Source: Lysobacter sp. yr284 (GTDB lineage Bacteria; Pseudomonadota; Gammaproteobacteria; Xanthomonadales; Xanthomonadaceae). Taken from it: DNA of 64,000 bases. The position numbers and the translations under genes are program-made. The stretch spans positions 44,435-108,434 of the forward strand of contig NZ_FNPT01000017.1 of the NCBI RefSeq assembly GCF_900107375.1, given 5' to 3'. Below, in pieces: positions 1 to 7,936 of this stretch. Under the pieces are notes generated by a model. It made no database searches and had not been told where the DNA came from. It saw only the letters and a list, made by a program, of their open reading frames with translations. The stretch's first letter is position 1; each line of letters starts with the position of its first letter.

Positions 1-1274
1 GCCCGTGCATCGGCCTGGGCCAATCGCTCAAGCGCGCCGGCTATCCGGTGCGCATCGTCACCAGCGAGAACTTCGCGCCGCTGGTGCGCGAGGCCGGGCT
101 GGAGTTCGCCGCGATCAGCGCCGACTTCAGCGACCTGCTGACCAACAACCCCGAGACGGTCGACAAGGCGCTCAACCCCTGGTACCTGGTCCAGCACACC
201 CGCGCCAAGTTCGCGCAGTGGGCGGCGACCTGGGCGCAGGAAGCGCGCCCGGCGTGCAAGGGCGCGGCGCTGCTGGTCGGCACCGGCATCGTCACCCAGT
301 TGGCCAAGGCGATCGGCGAGGCCGACGGCATCCCCTTCATCCAGGCCCACCTGCAGCCGTTCACGCCTTCGCGCAAGCTCTCGCCGCTGTCGTTCTGGTC
401 CGAGCGCGAGTTCCCCGGCGCGGTCAACATGGCGCTGTTCTCGGTGATGAAGCTGCTGGCCTGGTACACGCTCAAGCCGGCGGTCAACGGCGCGATCCGG
501 CCGCAGCTCAAGCTGCCGCTGTTCCCGTGGTACGGGCCGTTCTTCGACAAGAACCCCGAGCGCATGCGGGTGCTGTACGGCTACAGCCGCCACATCCTGC
601 CGCCGCCGGACGACTGGCCGGCCGAGGTCAAGGTCACCGGCAGCTGGTTCCTCGACCAGGCCGACGTGTGGCAACCGCCGCAAGCGCTGGCCGAGTTCCT
701 CGCCGAAGGCGACAAGCCGGTCTACTTCGGCTTCGGCAGCATGCTGGCCAACAACGCCGAGGCGCTGACCCAGGTGGTGCTCGACGCGGTGCGCATCAGC
801 GGCCGGCGCGCGGTGCTGGCGACCGGCTGGGGCGGCCTGCGTTGCGATCCGGGACGCTTGAACGACAAGGTCTACGTGATCGAGGCCGCGCCGCACGATT
901 GGCTGTTCCCGCGCATGGCCGCGACCGTGCAGCACGGCGGCGCCGGCACCACGGTGGCGGCCGCGCGCGCCGGCGTGCCGTCGGTGTTCGTGCCGTTCTT
1001 CGGCGACCAGCCGTTTTGGGCGCGGCGCATGCACGCGCTCGGCGCGGCGCCGCCGGCGCTGGACCGGCGCACGGTCACCGCCGAACAGATGGCGCAGGCG
1101 GTGGCGGCGGCGCTGCAACCCGAGCGGGTGCGCGCGGCGGCCGAGCTGGGCGAGAAGATCCGCGCCGAGAACGGCGGCGCCGCCGCGGTCCGCGCGCTGA
1201 CCGAATGGGGCCTGTTGCCGCCGCCGCGGCTCGCCCGCGACGACGCCGCGCCGGCGCTGGAGCGGGTGGCCTGA
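1..1274 (+). CDS. Glycosyltransferase, UGT/GT28-like, 5'-truncated by window edge
   Basis: The reading frame is open from the first bases, so the start codon lies upstream of the window; only some 15-25 N-terminal residues should be missing. The first visible residues (IGLGQSLKRAGYPVRIVTS) match the beginning of GT-B enzymes, where the N-terminal Rossmann domain binds the acceptor. The C-terminal half has the nucleotide-sugar binding signature HGGAGTTVAAARAGVPSVFV followed by PFFGDQPFWA, as in macrolide/glycopeptide-type and sterol/rhamnolipid-type glycosyltransferases (GT1/GT28). It should move a sugar from a UDP- or dTDP-donor onto a lipid or small secondary metabolite; the acceptor cannot be read from sequence. 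It ends 218 bases before the patatin gene on the same strand, so an operon is possible. Family is firm, substrate unknown. Confidence 0.85.
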   Translation, partial: PCIGLGQSLKRAGYPVRIVTSENFAPLVREAGLEFAAISADFSDLLTNNPETVDKALNPWYLVQHTRAKFAQWAATWAQEARPACKGAALLVGTGIVTQLAKAIGEADGIPFIQAHLQPFTPSRKLSPLSFWSEREFPGAVNMALFSVMKLLAWYTLKPAVNGAIRPQLKLPLFPWYGPFFDKNPERMRVLYGYSRHILPPPDDWPAEVKVTGSWFLDQADVWQPPQALAEFLAEGDKPVYFGFGSMLANNAEALTQVVLDAVRISGRRAVLATGWGGLRCDPGRLNDKVYVIEAAPHDWLFPRMAATVQHGGAGTTVAAARAGVPSVFVPFFGDQPFWARRMHALGAAPPALDRRTVTAEQMAQAVAAALQPERVRAAAELGEKIRAENGGAAAVRALTEWGLLPPPRLARDDAAPALERVA

Positions 1275-1492
1275 ATTCCGTCTTCGGATAGGGGATCGCG
1301 CGGGCGCCCCGGCCCTGGCTCCCACGGGCGAGGGCCGGGGTGCGGCGCGCAAGCGCCGCGCGGCCGGACGCGACGCCCGCGCGATCCGGCGCGGCCGCGG
1401 CGGGTCCGGTCACAGCCTGGGAGACGCGCCGCGCGCACAATGGCGGACTGCCCCGCGGCGCCTGCGCGCGCTGCCGCCACCGAGGCGTCCCC

Positions 1493-2758
1493 ATGCAAAG
1501 CACCGATGTCGAACTCGAGCGCCTGCGCGTGCGCCGCGAGGCGCACCGCGCCGAACTGGCCGCGCGCAGCGGGATCAACCCGCGCGAGGGACGCGCCCTG
1601 TGCCTGTCCGGCGGCGGCTATCGCGCCGCGCTGTTCCACCTGGGCAGCCTGCTGCGCCTGCACGAGGCCGGCCTGCTCGCCGGCCTGAGCCTGATCAGTT
1701 CGGTCTCCGGCGGCAGCATCGTCTCGGCCTGGCTGGCCTGCCGCTACCTCGACACCCGCCGCGACGGCGAAGAGAGCTTCGCCGCGTGGAGCGACCGCAT
1801 CGACTTTCGCGCGCAAGTGGTCGAGCCCTTCCGCGCGGTCGCCGCGCGCGACATCCGCACCGTGCCGGTGCTGGCGACGCTGCCGTTCAACTGGCTCAAG
1901 CCGTCGTGGCGCATCGGCCTGCTCGAACGCGGCTACATCCGCGCCTTCGGCGAACGCCGCCTCGACGACCTGCCGCAATCGCCCTCGTTCGTGTTCTGCG
2001 CCACCGACCTGAGCTTCGGCGTGAACTGGGAATTCTCGCGCCGCCGCGTCGGCGACTACCTCGCCGGCTACCTGCGCGACGGCGCGCAGCGGGTGCGGCT
2101 GAGCTGCGCGGTCGCCGCCTCTTCGTGCTTCCCGCCGGTGTTCGGCCCGGTCCGCTTCGAGGCCCCGCCGGGCGACTACCAGCGCGGCGACTATCGCGGC
2201 GACGACGGCGACGCGCTGCGCGCGCGGATCGAACTCAGCGACGGCGGCGTCTACGACAACCTCGCCACCGAACCCAGCCTGCGCCGTTATCGCGAAGTGC
2301 TGGTGTCCGACGCCGGCGGCCCGTTCGTGTTCGAAAGCAAGCGCTGGTGGCTGTCGCGGCTGATGCGCTACACCCAGGTCATGGGCAACCAGGCCGAAGC
2401 GCTGCGCAAGCGCCTGTTCTTCGGCCAGGCCGAGAGCGGCTCCTTCAGCGGCGTGTACTGGAGCCTGACCGGTTACCGCGACGAAGGCGCCGACGGCTAC
2501 AGCCCCGCGCTGGTGCGCGACGTGCTCGGCCGCCTACGCACCGACCTGGACCGCTTCCTCGACGTCGAGTTCGAAGTGCTGGTCAACCACGGCTACTTCG
2601 CCGCGCACGATGCGCTGTGGCGGCAAAACGGCTGGCTGCCGGACGCCGCGCCCGCCGCCTGGCCCTATCCCGAGCGCGCCGACGAGCGCCAGGTCCGGCA
2701 ATGGCTGCGGCGCAGCCATGCGCGGGTGCTGCACCGGCGCTGGTGGGGGGCGATTTGA
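1493..2758 (+). CDS. Patatin-like phospholipase family protein
   Basis: Cytosolic or secreted serine lipid acyl hydrolase of the patatin/RssA family, 421 residues. Visible motifs: the oxyanion-hole loop SGGGYRAALFHLG (residues ~40-52), the nucleophile motif SVSGGS with Ser72, and the SDGGVYDN motif with Asp250 forming the Ser-Asp dyad. The first Gly of the usual GxSxG is Ser here, a variation seen in this subgroup. The frame stays open upstream to 1340, but the upstream part reads as non-coding low-complexity sequence; the ATG at 1493 starts a sensible protein (MQSTDVELERLRVRREAHR). No signal peptide or membrane segment is visible. It may act on phospholipids, of self or of prey; substrate unknown. 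Family call is confident. Confidence 0.85.
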   Translation: MQSTDVELERLRVRREAHRAELAARSGINPREGRALCLSGGGYRAALFHLGSLLRLHEAGLLAGLSLISSVSGGSIVSAWLACRYLDTRRDGEESFAAWSDRIDFRAQVVEPFRAVAARDIRTVPVLATLPFNWLKPSWRIGLLERGYIRAFGERRLDDLPQSPSFVFCATDLSFGVNWEFSRRRVGDYLAGYLRDGAQRVRLSCAVAASSCFPPVFGPVRFEAPPGDYQRGDYRGDDGDALRARIELSDGGVYDNLATEPSLRRYREVLVSDAGGPFVFESKRWWLSRLMRYTQVMGNQAEALRKRLFFGQAESGSFSGVYWSLTGYRDEGADGYSPALVRDVLGRLRTDLDRFLDVEFEVLVNHGYFAAHDALWRQNGWLPDAAPAAWPYPERADERQVRQWLRRSHARVLHRRWWGAI

Positions 2759-2852
2759 GCGTGGGCGGGTGACGACGCAGCATTGCTCCGCCGCCGCTCA
2801 TCGAAGATTCGCCGGAACGACGGCGGGCAAGGGACGACGCAGTTGCGTTGAC

Positions 2853-2933
2853 GCGGTCGCGGCTTGCGCCGCTCCTACAGTCGGATACGAACCAGCCGAA
2901 GTCCCTGTAGCAGCGGCGCAAGCCGCGACCGCG
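2853..2933. repeat. Palindromic repeat pair, family A (REP-like)
   Basis: Two head-to-head copies of the roughly 28-bp element read as GTAGGAGCGGCGCAAGCCGC plus GACCGC, at 2853-2880 (complement) and 2904-2931, able to fold as one long hairpin. They sit between the convergent 3' ends of the patatin and eptA genes. Other copies of the same family occur near 9087, 33791, 43505, 44686 and 57086. Confidence 0.85.
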
Positions 2934-3004
2934 ACGACCCAACTACGAGGCCGCCCTCAACGCGGCCGCAATCCGCACGAACCGCACACCCATCATCGAA
3001 GCCC

Positions 3005-4672
3005 TCAAACCGCCTTGCGCACGCACGGCGCGAACAGATCCATCCGCTTCTCGTACACGCTGGTCTCCACCTGCATCAACCCCAGCACCGAGTGGAACAG
3101 GTTGTCCTGGCTCGCAGGCTTGGCCGATTCCGCGCGCAAGCACTGCAGGTCCAACCCGCGCGACGCGGCGAAGCCCGGCGAGAACCACATCGCCATCGGC
3201 ACCTTGGTCTGGGTCTTCGGCGCGATCGCATACGGCACGCCGTGCAGGTACAGCCCGTTCTCGCCCAGCGACTCGCCGTGGTCGGACAGGTAGATCATCG
3301 CGGTATCGCGCGAGGTGTCCTGGGCCAGGTAGCGGATGGTCCGGGCCAGGAATTCGTCGGTCGCCAGCACCGCGTTGTCGTAGGCGTTGACGATCTGCTG
3401 CTGGTCGCACTTGCCCAGTTCGTTGGTGTCGCAGGTCGGCGTCCAGCGCCGCAGGCGGTCGGGATAGCGGCGGAAATAGGCCGGGCCGTGGTTGCCGAGC
3501 TGGTGCAGCACCACCACCGCGTCGCCCGGCTTGGCGCCGATGCGCTCGCGCAGGCCGCGCAGCATCACTTCGTCGAAGCAGCGCTCGCTGTCGCAGTAGT
3601 TCGGGTCGGTGTCGTGCTCGAAGGTCTCGAACGCCAGGCCCTTGCACACGTTCTTGCAGCCGGTCTGGTTGTCGCGCCACAGGGTCTGGATGCCGGCGTA
3701 CTCGAGCACGTTGAGCAGCGACTCCGAACCCTGGATGCGGTCCTTGTCGTAGTTGGCGCGGCCGAACGGCGAGAACATGCACGGCACCGAGACCTCGGTG
3801 CTGCTGCCGCACGCGGTCACGTCGGGGAAGTTGATCGGGCCGATCCGCGCCAGTTCCGGCGTGGTCTGGCGCTGGTAGCCGTTGAGGCCCCAGTTCTGCG
3901 CGCGCACCGTTTCGCCGACCACCAGCACCAGCAGGCGCGGCTTGGCGCCGGACGCGCGGCCGGCGGCCACGCGCGCATCGGTGCCGATCGGGGTGCGGCC
4001 GCGCACGCGCGAGGCCGAATCGTCCAGCGCCACCCGCGCCAGCGACACCAGGTAATTGGCCGGCGTCACCAGGTGGCGCACTTCCTTGTGGTTGCGCATC
4101 AGCGCCGAGATGTCCTGGAACGAGCCCATCAGCGCCAGCCCGGCCAGCGTCAGCGACGCGACCAGCAGCCCCAGCCGCACCAGCAGCGCGCGGCCCAGCG
4201 GCCGCGGCTTCAACCGCACCCGCCACAGCAACAGCGCCGGCAGCACGCCGTACAGCAGCAGCGGCAGCACCAGCCCGGCGGTGAACAGCTCCGCCGACTC
4301 CTTGCCGTCGGACTGCAGCACGTTGCGGACCATCCCGGTGTCCAGGTAGATCCCGTACTGGCTCATGAAATGCGCCGCGCCGGCGGTGACCAGCAGCAGC
4401 ACCGTCAGCAGCGGCTTCACCGTCCAGCGGTTCAACAACACGCCCAGCAACAGCGCAGTGATCGCGACGATGGCCACGAACACGCACGTCGCCACCCACG
4501 CGCCGCCGCCGTTGGCGAACGCGCCGGCGGCCGAGGCCGCGCGCCAGAACGCGTTGTTGGCGAACGCGGCGAAGAACACGCTCGCGATCAGGACGATCGC
4601 TTCGACGCTGAGCTCGGGGCGGTAGGACAGCCACGCCGGCCAGCGCAGCTGCGGACGGGCGATGGCGTTCAT
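3005..4672 (-). CDS. eptA: Phosphoethanolamine--lipid A transferase
   Basis: Inner-membrane transferase that moves phosphoethanolamine from phosphatidylethanolamine to lipid A phosphates, lowering surface charge and giving polymyxin/cationic peptide tolerance. It is 555 residues, normal for the EptA/MCR family: about five N-terminal membrane segments (residues ~20-175) and a periplasmic sulfatase-fold domain. Catalytic landmarks are visible: metal-binding Glu in VLVVGETVRAQNWGLNGY, the nucleophile Thr292 in GSSTEVSVPCMFS, a LGNHGPAYFRRYP stretch and the metal site SDHGESLGENGLYLHG. The ATG at 4672 overlaps the PAP2 stop codon by 4 bases (ATGA), so the two are translationally coupled. Divergent two-component genes upstream probably control it. 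Confidence 0.95.
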   Translation of the reverse strand: MNAIARPQLRWPAWLSYRPELSVEAIVLIASVFFAAFANNAFWRAASAAGAFANGGGAWVATCVFVAIVAITALLLGVLLNRWTVKPLLTVLLLVTAGAAHFMSQYGIYLDTGMVRNVLQSDGKESAELFTAGLVLPLLLYGVLPALLLWRVRLKPRPLGRALLVRLGLLVASLTLAGLALMGSFQDISALMRNHKEVRHLVTPANYLVSLARVALDDSASRVRGRTPIGTDARVAAGRASGAKPRLLVLVVGETVRAQNWGLNGYQRQTTPELARIGPINFPDVTACGSSTEVSVPCMFSPFGRANYDKDRIQGSESLLNVLEYAGIQTLWRDNQTGCKNVCKGLAFETFEHDTDPNYCDSERCFDEVMLRGLRERIGAKPGDAVVVLHQLGNHGPAYFRRYPDRLRRWTPTCDTNELGKCDQQQIVNAYDNAVLATDEFLARTIRYLAQDTSRDTAMIYLSDHGESLGENGLYLHGVPYAIAPKTQTKVPMAMWFSPGFAASRGLDLQCLRAESAKPASQDNLFHSVLGLMQVETSVYEKRMDLFAPCVRKAV

Positions 4673-5472
4673 CGGCCCGCCCCTTCCAGCGCGGCGCGTT
4701 CGGCCGGCGCCGGTCGCGGCGCCTCGCGCCGCGCCATCGCCAGGTACAGCGCCAACGCCACGAACCAGCTGATCGCCAGCGTCCACACGTCGTGCGAGAG
4801 GAAGTGCGCGCCGCGCAACTGTTGCGAGAAGCCGAACAGCAGCCCCACCGCCAGCCCGGTCGCCAGGCCCGCCCAGCGCAGGCGCGGGCGCACCTGCAGG
4901 AAGAAGAAGTACAACGCGATCCAGGCGTAGCCGCCGCTGGCGTGGCCGGCGGGGAAACACACGCCGCGCTCGAGCCCCGGCGGACGCCGGTCGAACAGGC
5001 CGAAGAAGGCGACCTCGCCGCCGTAGCGGGTCAGGTCCCAGGGGCAGTCCATGTTGGTCAGCGACTTCAGGCCCGAGGCCAGCGCCACCGCCAGCAGCGT
5101 GGCCAGCAACAGATAGGCCAGCGGCCGCCGCCACGGCGCCAGCGCCGGGCGCGAGTTCGCGTACAGCCAGAACGCGAACGCGCCCAGCCAGGCCGCGGTG
5201 CTGGCGTCGCGGCCGAAGCGGTGGATCAGGTGCTCGGTCAGGTAGGCGTTCTGCAGCGCCCAGCGCCCGCCTTCCAGCGCGTAGAAGCGGTCGGCCAGCC
5301 AGAAATCGCCGCCCAGGCCCATCGTCAACGCCGACAGCGCCGCCAGCGTTAGCAGGGGCCACAGCGCATGCAGGAGCAGGAACCGGCGCGGCGACATGCC
5401 GGCGGAGACGCCGGGCAGGACGGCGGGACGCGGGACGGCCGGCAGCAGCGGCCTGGTAGCGGAACGGATCAT
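4669..5472 (-). CDS. PAP2-family membrane phosphatase
   Basis: Integral membrane acid phosphatase of the PAP2 superfamily, 267 residues, with about six hydrophobic segments. The three phosphatase motifs are recognisable: the region around KSLTNMDCPWDL, the PAGHASGGYAW motif (variant of PSGH) and QQLRGAHFLSHD (His/Asp of SRxxxGxHxxxD). Members act on undecaprenyl pyrophosphate or on lipid A phosphates (LpxE/LpxF/LpxT-like). Coupling to eptA through a 4-base overlap suggests it works on lipid A or recycles the diacylglycerol side product of EptA. Start at 5472 gives 25 residues before the first membrane segment; the internal Met26 (MSPRRFLLL) is an alternative start. Confidence 0.85.
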   Translation of the reverse strand: MIRSATRPLLPAVPRPAVLPGVSAGMSPRRFLLLHALWPLLTLAALSALTMGLGGDFWLADRFYALEGGRWALQNAYLTEHLIHRFGRDASTAAWLGAFAFWLYANSRPALAPWRRPLAYLLLATLLAVALASGLKSLTNMDCPWDLTRYGGEVAFFGLFDRRPPGLERGVCFPAGHASGGYAWIALYFFFLQVRPRLRWAGLATGLAVGLLFGFSQQLRGAHFLSHDVWTLAISWFVALALYLAMARREAPRPAPAERAALEGAGR

Positions 5473-5810
5473 CGACGGCAGCGGGCTCGGAGACGGGCGT
5501 GGAAGACCCGTGCGAACACGCGTCGGGCTGCGGGGATGATCGAAACGGCGCTGTCGGAGAGCGGTCGGAACCGGGTTGGCGGCTCGTTAAACAGGCCAAA
5601 AAAGCCTCGGAACCGGGCAAAAGGCCGGTCTTGCGTTCAGATTCGGCCGGCGTTGCGCCGGCCCGGCGCTTGTTCCGACCGCGTTCCGACGCCACCGTAT
5701 CCACACTGCCCGCCTGCGCCGGGACCGGGGACGTCCGCGCGCCCCATCCTCGACGCCCCGGCAATGGGGCACACTCGTTCACGCCGCCCCCGCGGCAGGA
5801 GACCCGGCGC

Positions 5811-6530
5811 ATGCGCCTGTTGGTAGTGGAAGACAACCGCAACCTGGTCGCCAACCTCTTCGATTACTTCGAAGCGCGCGGCTACACCCTCGACGCCGCG
5901 CCCGACGGCCCGACCGGCCTGCACCTGGCGGTGACCCAGCGCTACGACGCGATCGTGCTCGACTGGATGCTGCCGCGCCTGGACGGCCGCGAAGTGCTGC
6001 GCAGCCTGCGCGAGGAGGCCGGCTCCGACGTGCCGGTGCTGATGCTGACCGCGCGCGACGAACTGCCCGACAAGATCGCCGGCTTCCGCGCCGGCGCCGA
6101 CGACTACCTGACCAAGCCCTTCGCCCTGCCCGAACTGGAAGTGCGGCTGGAGGCGCTGGCCGCGCGCGCCGCCGGCCGCGGCCGCAGCAAGGTGCTGCAG
6201 GTCGCCGACCTCAAGCTCGACCTGACCACGCTGGAAGTCAGCCGCGGCGGCCGCTCGCTGCACCTGTACCCGGCCTGCCGCAAGCTGCTGGAAGTGCTGC
6301 TGCAGTCCAGCCCCGGCGCGGTCACGCGCGAGCGCCTGGAGCACGCGCTGTGGGGCGACAGCCCGCCCGACGGCGACATGCTGCGCTCGCATATCTACGA
6401 ACTGCGCCGCGCGGTCGACGGCCCCTATCCGGTCAAGCTGATCCAGACCCTGCCGCGCGTGGGCTATCGCCTCGCGGCGCCGGCCGCAGCGGCCGACGCG
6501 GCAGACCCCGAGGCCGATGGCGACGCCTGA
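5811..6530 (+). CDS. OmpR/PhoB-family response regulator (ColR/PmrA-like)
   Basis: DNA-binding two-component response regulator, 239 residues. The receiver (1-120) has the acidic pair in VVEDN, phosphoacceptor Asp51 in VLDWMLPRLDG, Thr in MLTARDE and Lys102 in LTKPFA. The C-terminal winged helix (about 130-225) ends in IQTLPRVGYRL, typical of Trans_reg_C. The frame is open further upstream, but an AGGAGA at 5797-5802 places the start at ATG 5811. The next gene, its histidine kinase, overlaps its 3' end by 14 bases. It is divergent from the PAP2-eptA operon, which makes that operon the most likely target, as with PmrAB or ColRS systems; which of these it is cannot be settled from sequence alone. 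Confidence 0.92.
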   Translation: MRLLVVEDNRNLVANLFDYFEARGYTLDAAPDGPTGLHLAVTQRYDAIVLDWMLPRLDGREVLRSLREEAGSDVPVLMLTARDELPDKIAGFRAGADDYLTKPFALPELEVRLEALAARAAGRGRSKVLQVADLKLDLTTLEVSRGGRSLHLYPACRKLLEVLLQSSPGAVTRERLEHALWGDSPPDGDMLRSHIYELRRAVDGPYPVKLIQTLPRVGYRLAAPAAAADAADPEADGDA

Positions 6531-7812
6531 CCGCAGCGCCGAACCGGCCCGTCCGCGCTCGAGCCTGCGCCAGCGGATCCTGCTCGGCCTGTTCGGCTAC
6601 ACCGCGCTGCTGTCGATCGCGGTGGTGGTGCAGGGGTTCTTCGTCAACGAGCACGCCGAGCACCTGGTGTGGACCTCGCTGATGAACACCGAGATGGACT
6701 ACTTCGTCGAACGCAGCCGCGGCGACTCGGACTATCGCTGGAGCGACACCCAGGCGCTGTCGCTGTACGACAGCGCCACCCGCCCGCCGCCGCGCGAACT
6801 GGCGGCGTTGCCGCCGGGCGTGCACGACGAGGTCGTCGTCGCCGGCGTCGAGTACGTGACCCTGGTGCGCGACGTCGATGGCCGCCGCCTGACCCTGGCG
6901 CTGGACATCGACGACATGGAGCACCGCGAGTTCGACCTCGCGCTGACCATCGCCGGTTCGGCCGTCACCACCTTGCTGCTGCTGGGCCTGGTGATCGGCT
7001 GGGGCGTGCGCCGGCTGGTGCGGCCGCTGACCAACATGGCCCAGCGCATCGGCGGCCTGCGCCCGGACCGCTCGGGCCAGCGCGTGGAAGTGCCCGAATC
7101 GGCCAGTTCGGAACTGGTGGTGATCGCCGATGCGGTCAACGACTACCTGCAGCGCAACGACCGCTTCGTCGAACGCGAGCGCGCCTTCATCGACAGCGCC
7201 AGCCATGAGTTGCGCACGCCGATCTCGGTGATCGCCGGCGCCGCCGAGATCGCGCTGGAGCAGAGCGAACTGCCGGCCGGCGCGCGCCACCAGATCAACC
7301 GCATCCGCCGCACCTCGCGCGACGTCGAGCAGCTGATCTCACTGTTGCTGGTGCTGGCCAAGGACCCCAAGCGGCTGAGCGCCAGCAGCGACCGCGTCGC
7401 CCTCGACCACCTGCTGCCGGAGATCGTCGAGGACCACCGCCACCTCACCCGCGACAAGGACCTGACCCTGGCGGTGGCGCCGCTGCCGCCGTGCGAGATC
7501 CTGGCGCCGCTGCCGATCGTGCAGGCCGCGATCGGCAACCTGCTGCGCAACGCGATCGAGAACAGCGACCGCGGCGAGATCGCGATCCGGCTGCAGCCCG
7601 ATGCCACCGTGACGATCGAAGACCCGGGCCACGGCATGACCCCGGAAGAGATCAGCGCGATCTACGCCCGCGTCGCCCGCGGCGGCCGCGAAGGCGGCGG
7701 CATCGGCCTGGACCTGATCTCGCGCCTGTGCGAACACCTGGGCTGGACCCTGCGTTTCGACAAGGCCGAACGCGGGACGCGCACGACGCTGGTGTTGAAG
7801 GCGTCCGAGTGA
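6517..7812 (+). CDS. Sensor histidine kinase (ColS/PmrB-like)
   Basis: Membrane histidine kinase, 431 residues, partner of the overlapping response regulator. Topology: first membrane helix at ~20-42, periplasmic sensor of about 100 residues, second helix at ~147-168, HAMP linker, then HisKA with the phosphorylated His230 in ASHELRTPIS, and a HATPase domain with the N box NLLRNAIENS and G boxes around EDPGHGMTP and GGGIGLDL. The short periplasmic loop contains a cluster of Glu/His (NEHAEH next to the first helix) that could bind a metal ion, as proposed for ColS or PmrB sensors; this is inference. It ends convergent with the EcsC-like gene, with a long perfect hairpin between them. Confidence 0.92.
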   Translation: MATPDRSAEPARPRSSLRQRILLGLFGYTALLSIAVVVQGFFVNEHAEHLVWTSLMNTEMDYFVERSRGDSDYRWSDTQALSLYDSATRPPPRELAALPPGVHDEVVVAGVEYVTLVRDVDGRRLTLALDIDDMEHREFDLALTIAGSAVTTLLLLGLVIGWGVRRLVRPLTNMAQRIGGLRPDRSGQRVEVPESASSELVVIADAVNDYLQRNDRFVERERAFIDSASHELRTPISVIAGAAEIALEQSELPAGARHQINRIRRTSRDVEQLISLLLVLAKDPKRLSASSDRVALDHLLPEIVEDHRHLTRDKDLTLAVAPLPPCEILAPLPIVQAAIGNLLRNAIENSDRGEIAIRLQPDATVTIEDPGHGMTPEEISAIYARVARGGREGGGIGLDLISRLCEHLGWTLRFDKAERGTRTTLVLKASE

Positions 7813-7830
7813 ACTTCGCCAGCTGAAAGA

Positions 7831-7917
7831 AAAGCGTCGGGCCTGAAGGCCCTCCCACAACAGCGGCAGGCCTAGACCGCCCTGCGGTTGTGGGAGGGCC
7901 TTCAGGCCCGACGCTCT
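7831..7917. repeat. Long perfect palindrome, family B repeat pair / bidirectional terminator
   Basis: A perfect 28-bp inverted repeat: 7833-7860 (AGCGTCGGGCCTGAAGGCCC then TCCCACAA) pairs with 7888-7915, leaving a 27-base loop. It lies exactly between the convergent ends of the histidine kinase and EcsC-like genes. Related copies are at 40705-40794 and 53634-53789, with a diverged or interrupted one at 18318-18430. Confidence 0.9.
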
Positions 7918-7936
7918 GGTTCCAGCCCGCCGCGCC

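Noticed and set aside
2864..4930. Antisense open frame over eptA and PAP2 (688 residues).
   Set aside because: His/Gln/Arg-rich shadow of a real gene in GC-rich DNA; no ribosome-binding site, no domain, overlaps well-supported genes.
3005..5854. One long open frame on the minus strand spanning EptA and beyond (949 residues).
   Set aside because: The N-terminal 390 residues are in the wrong frame for the PAP2 gene and read as low-complexity. The EptA start at 4672 and its ATGA overlap with PAP2 explain it.
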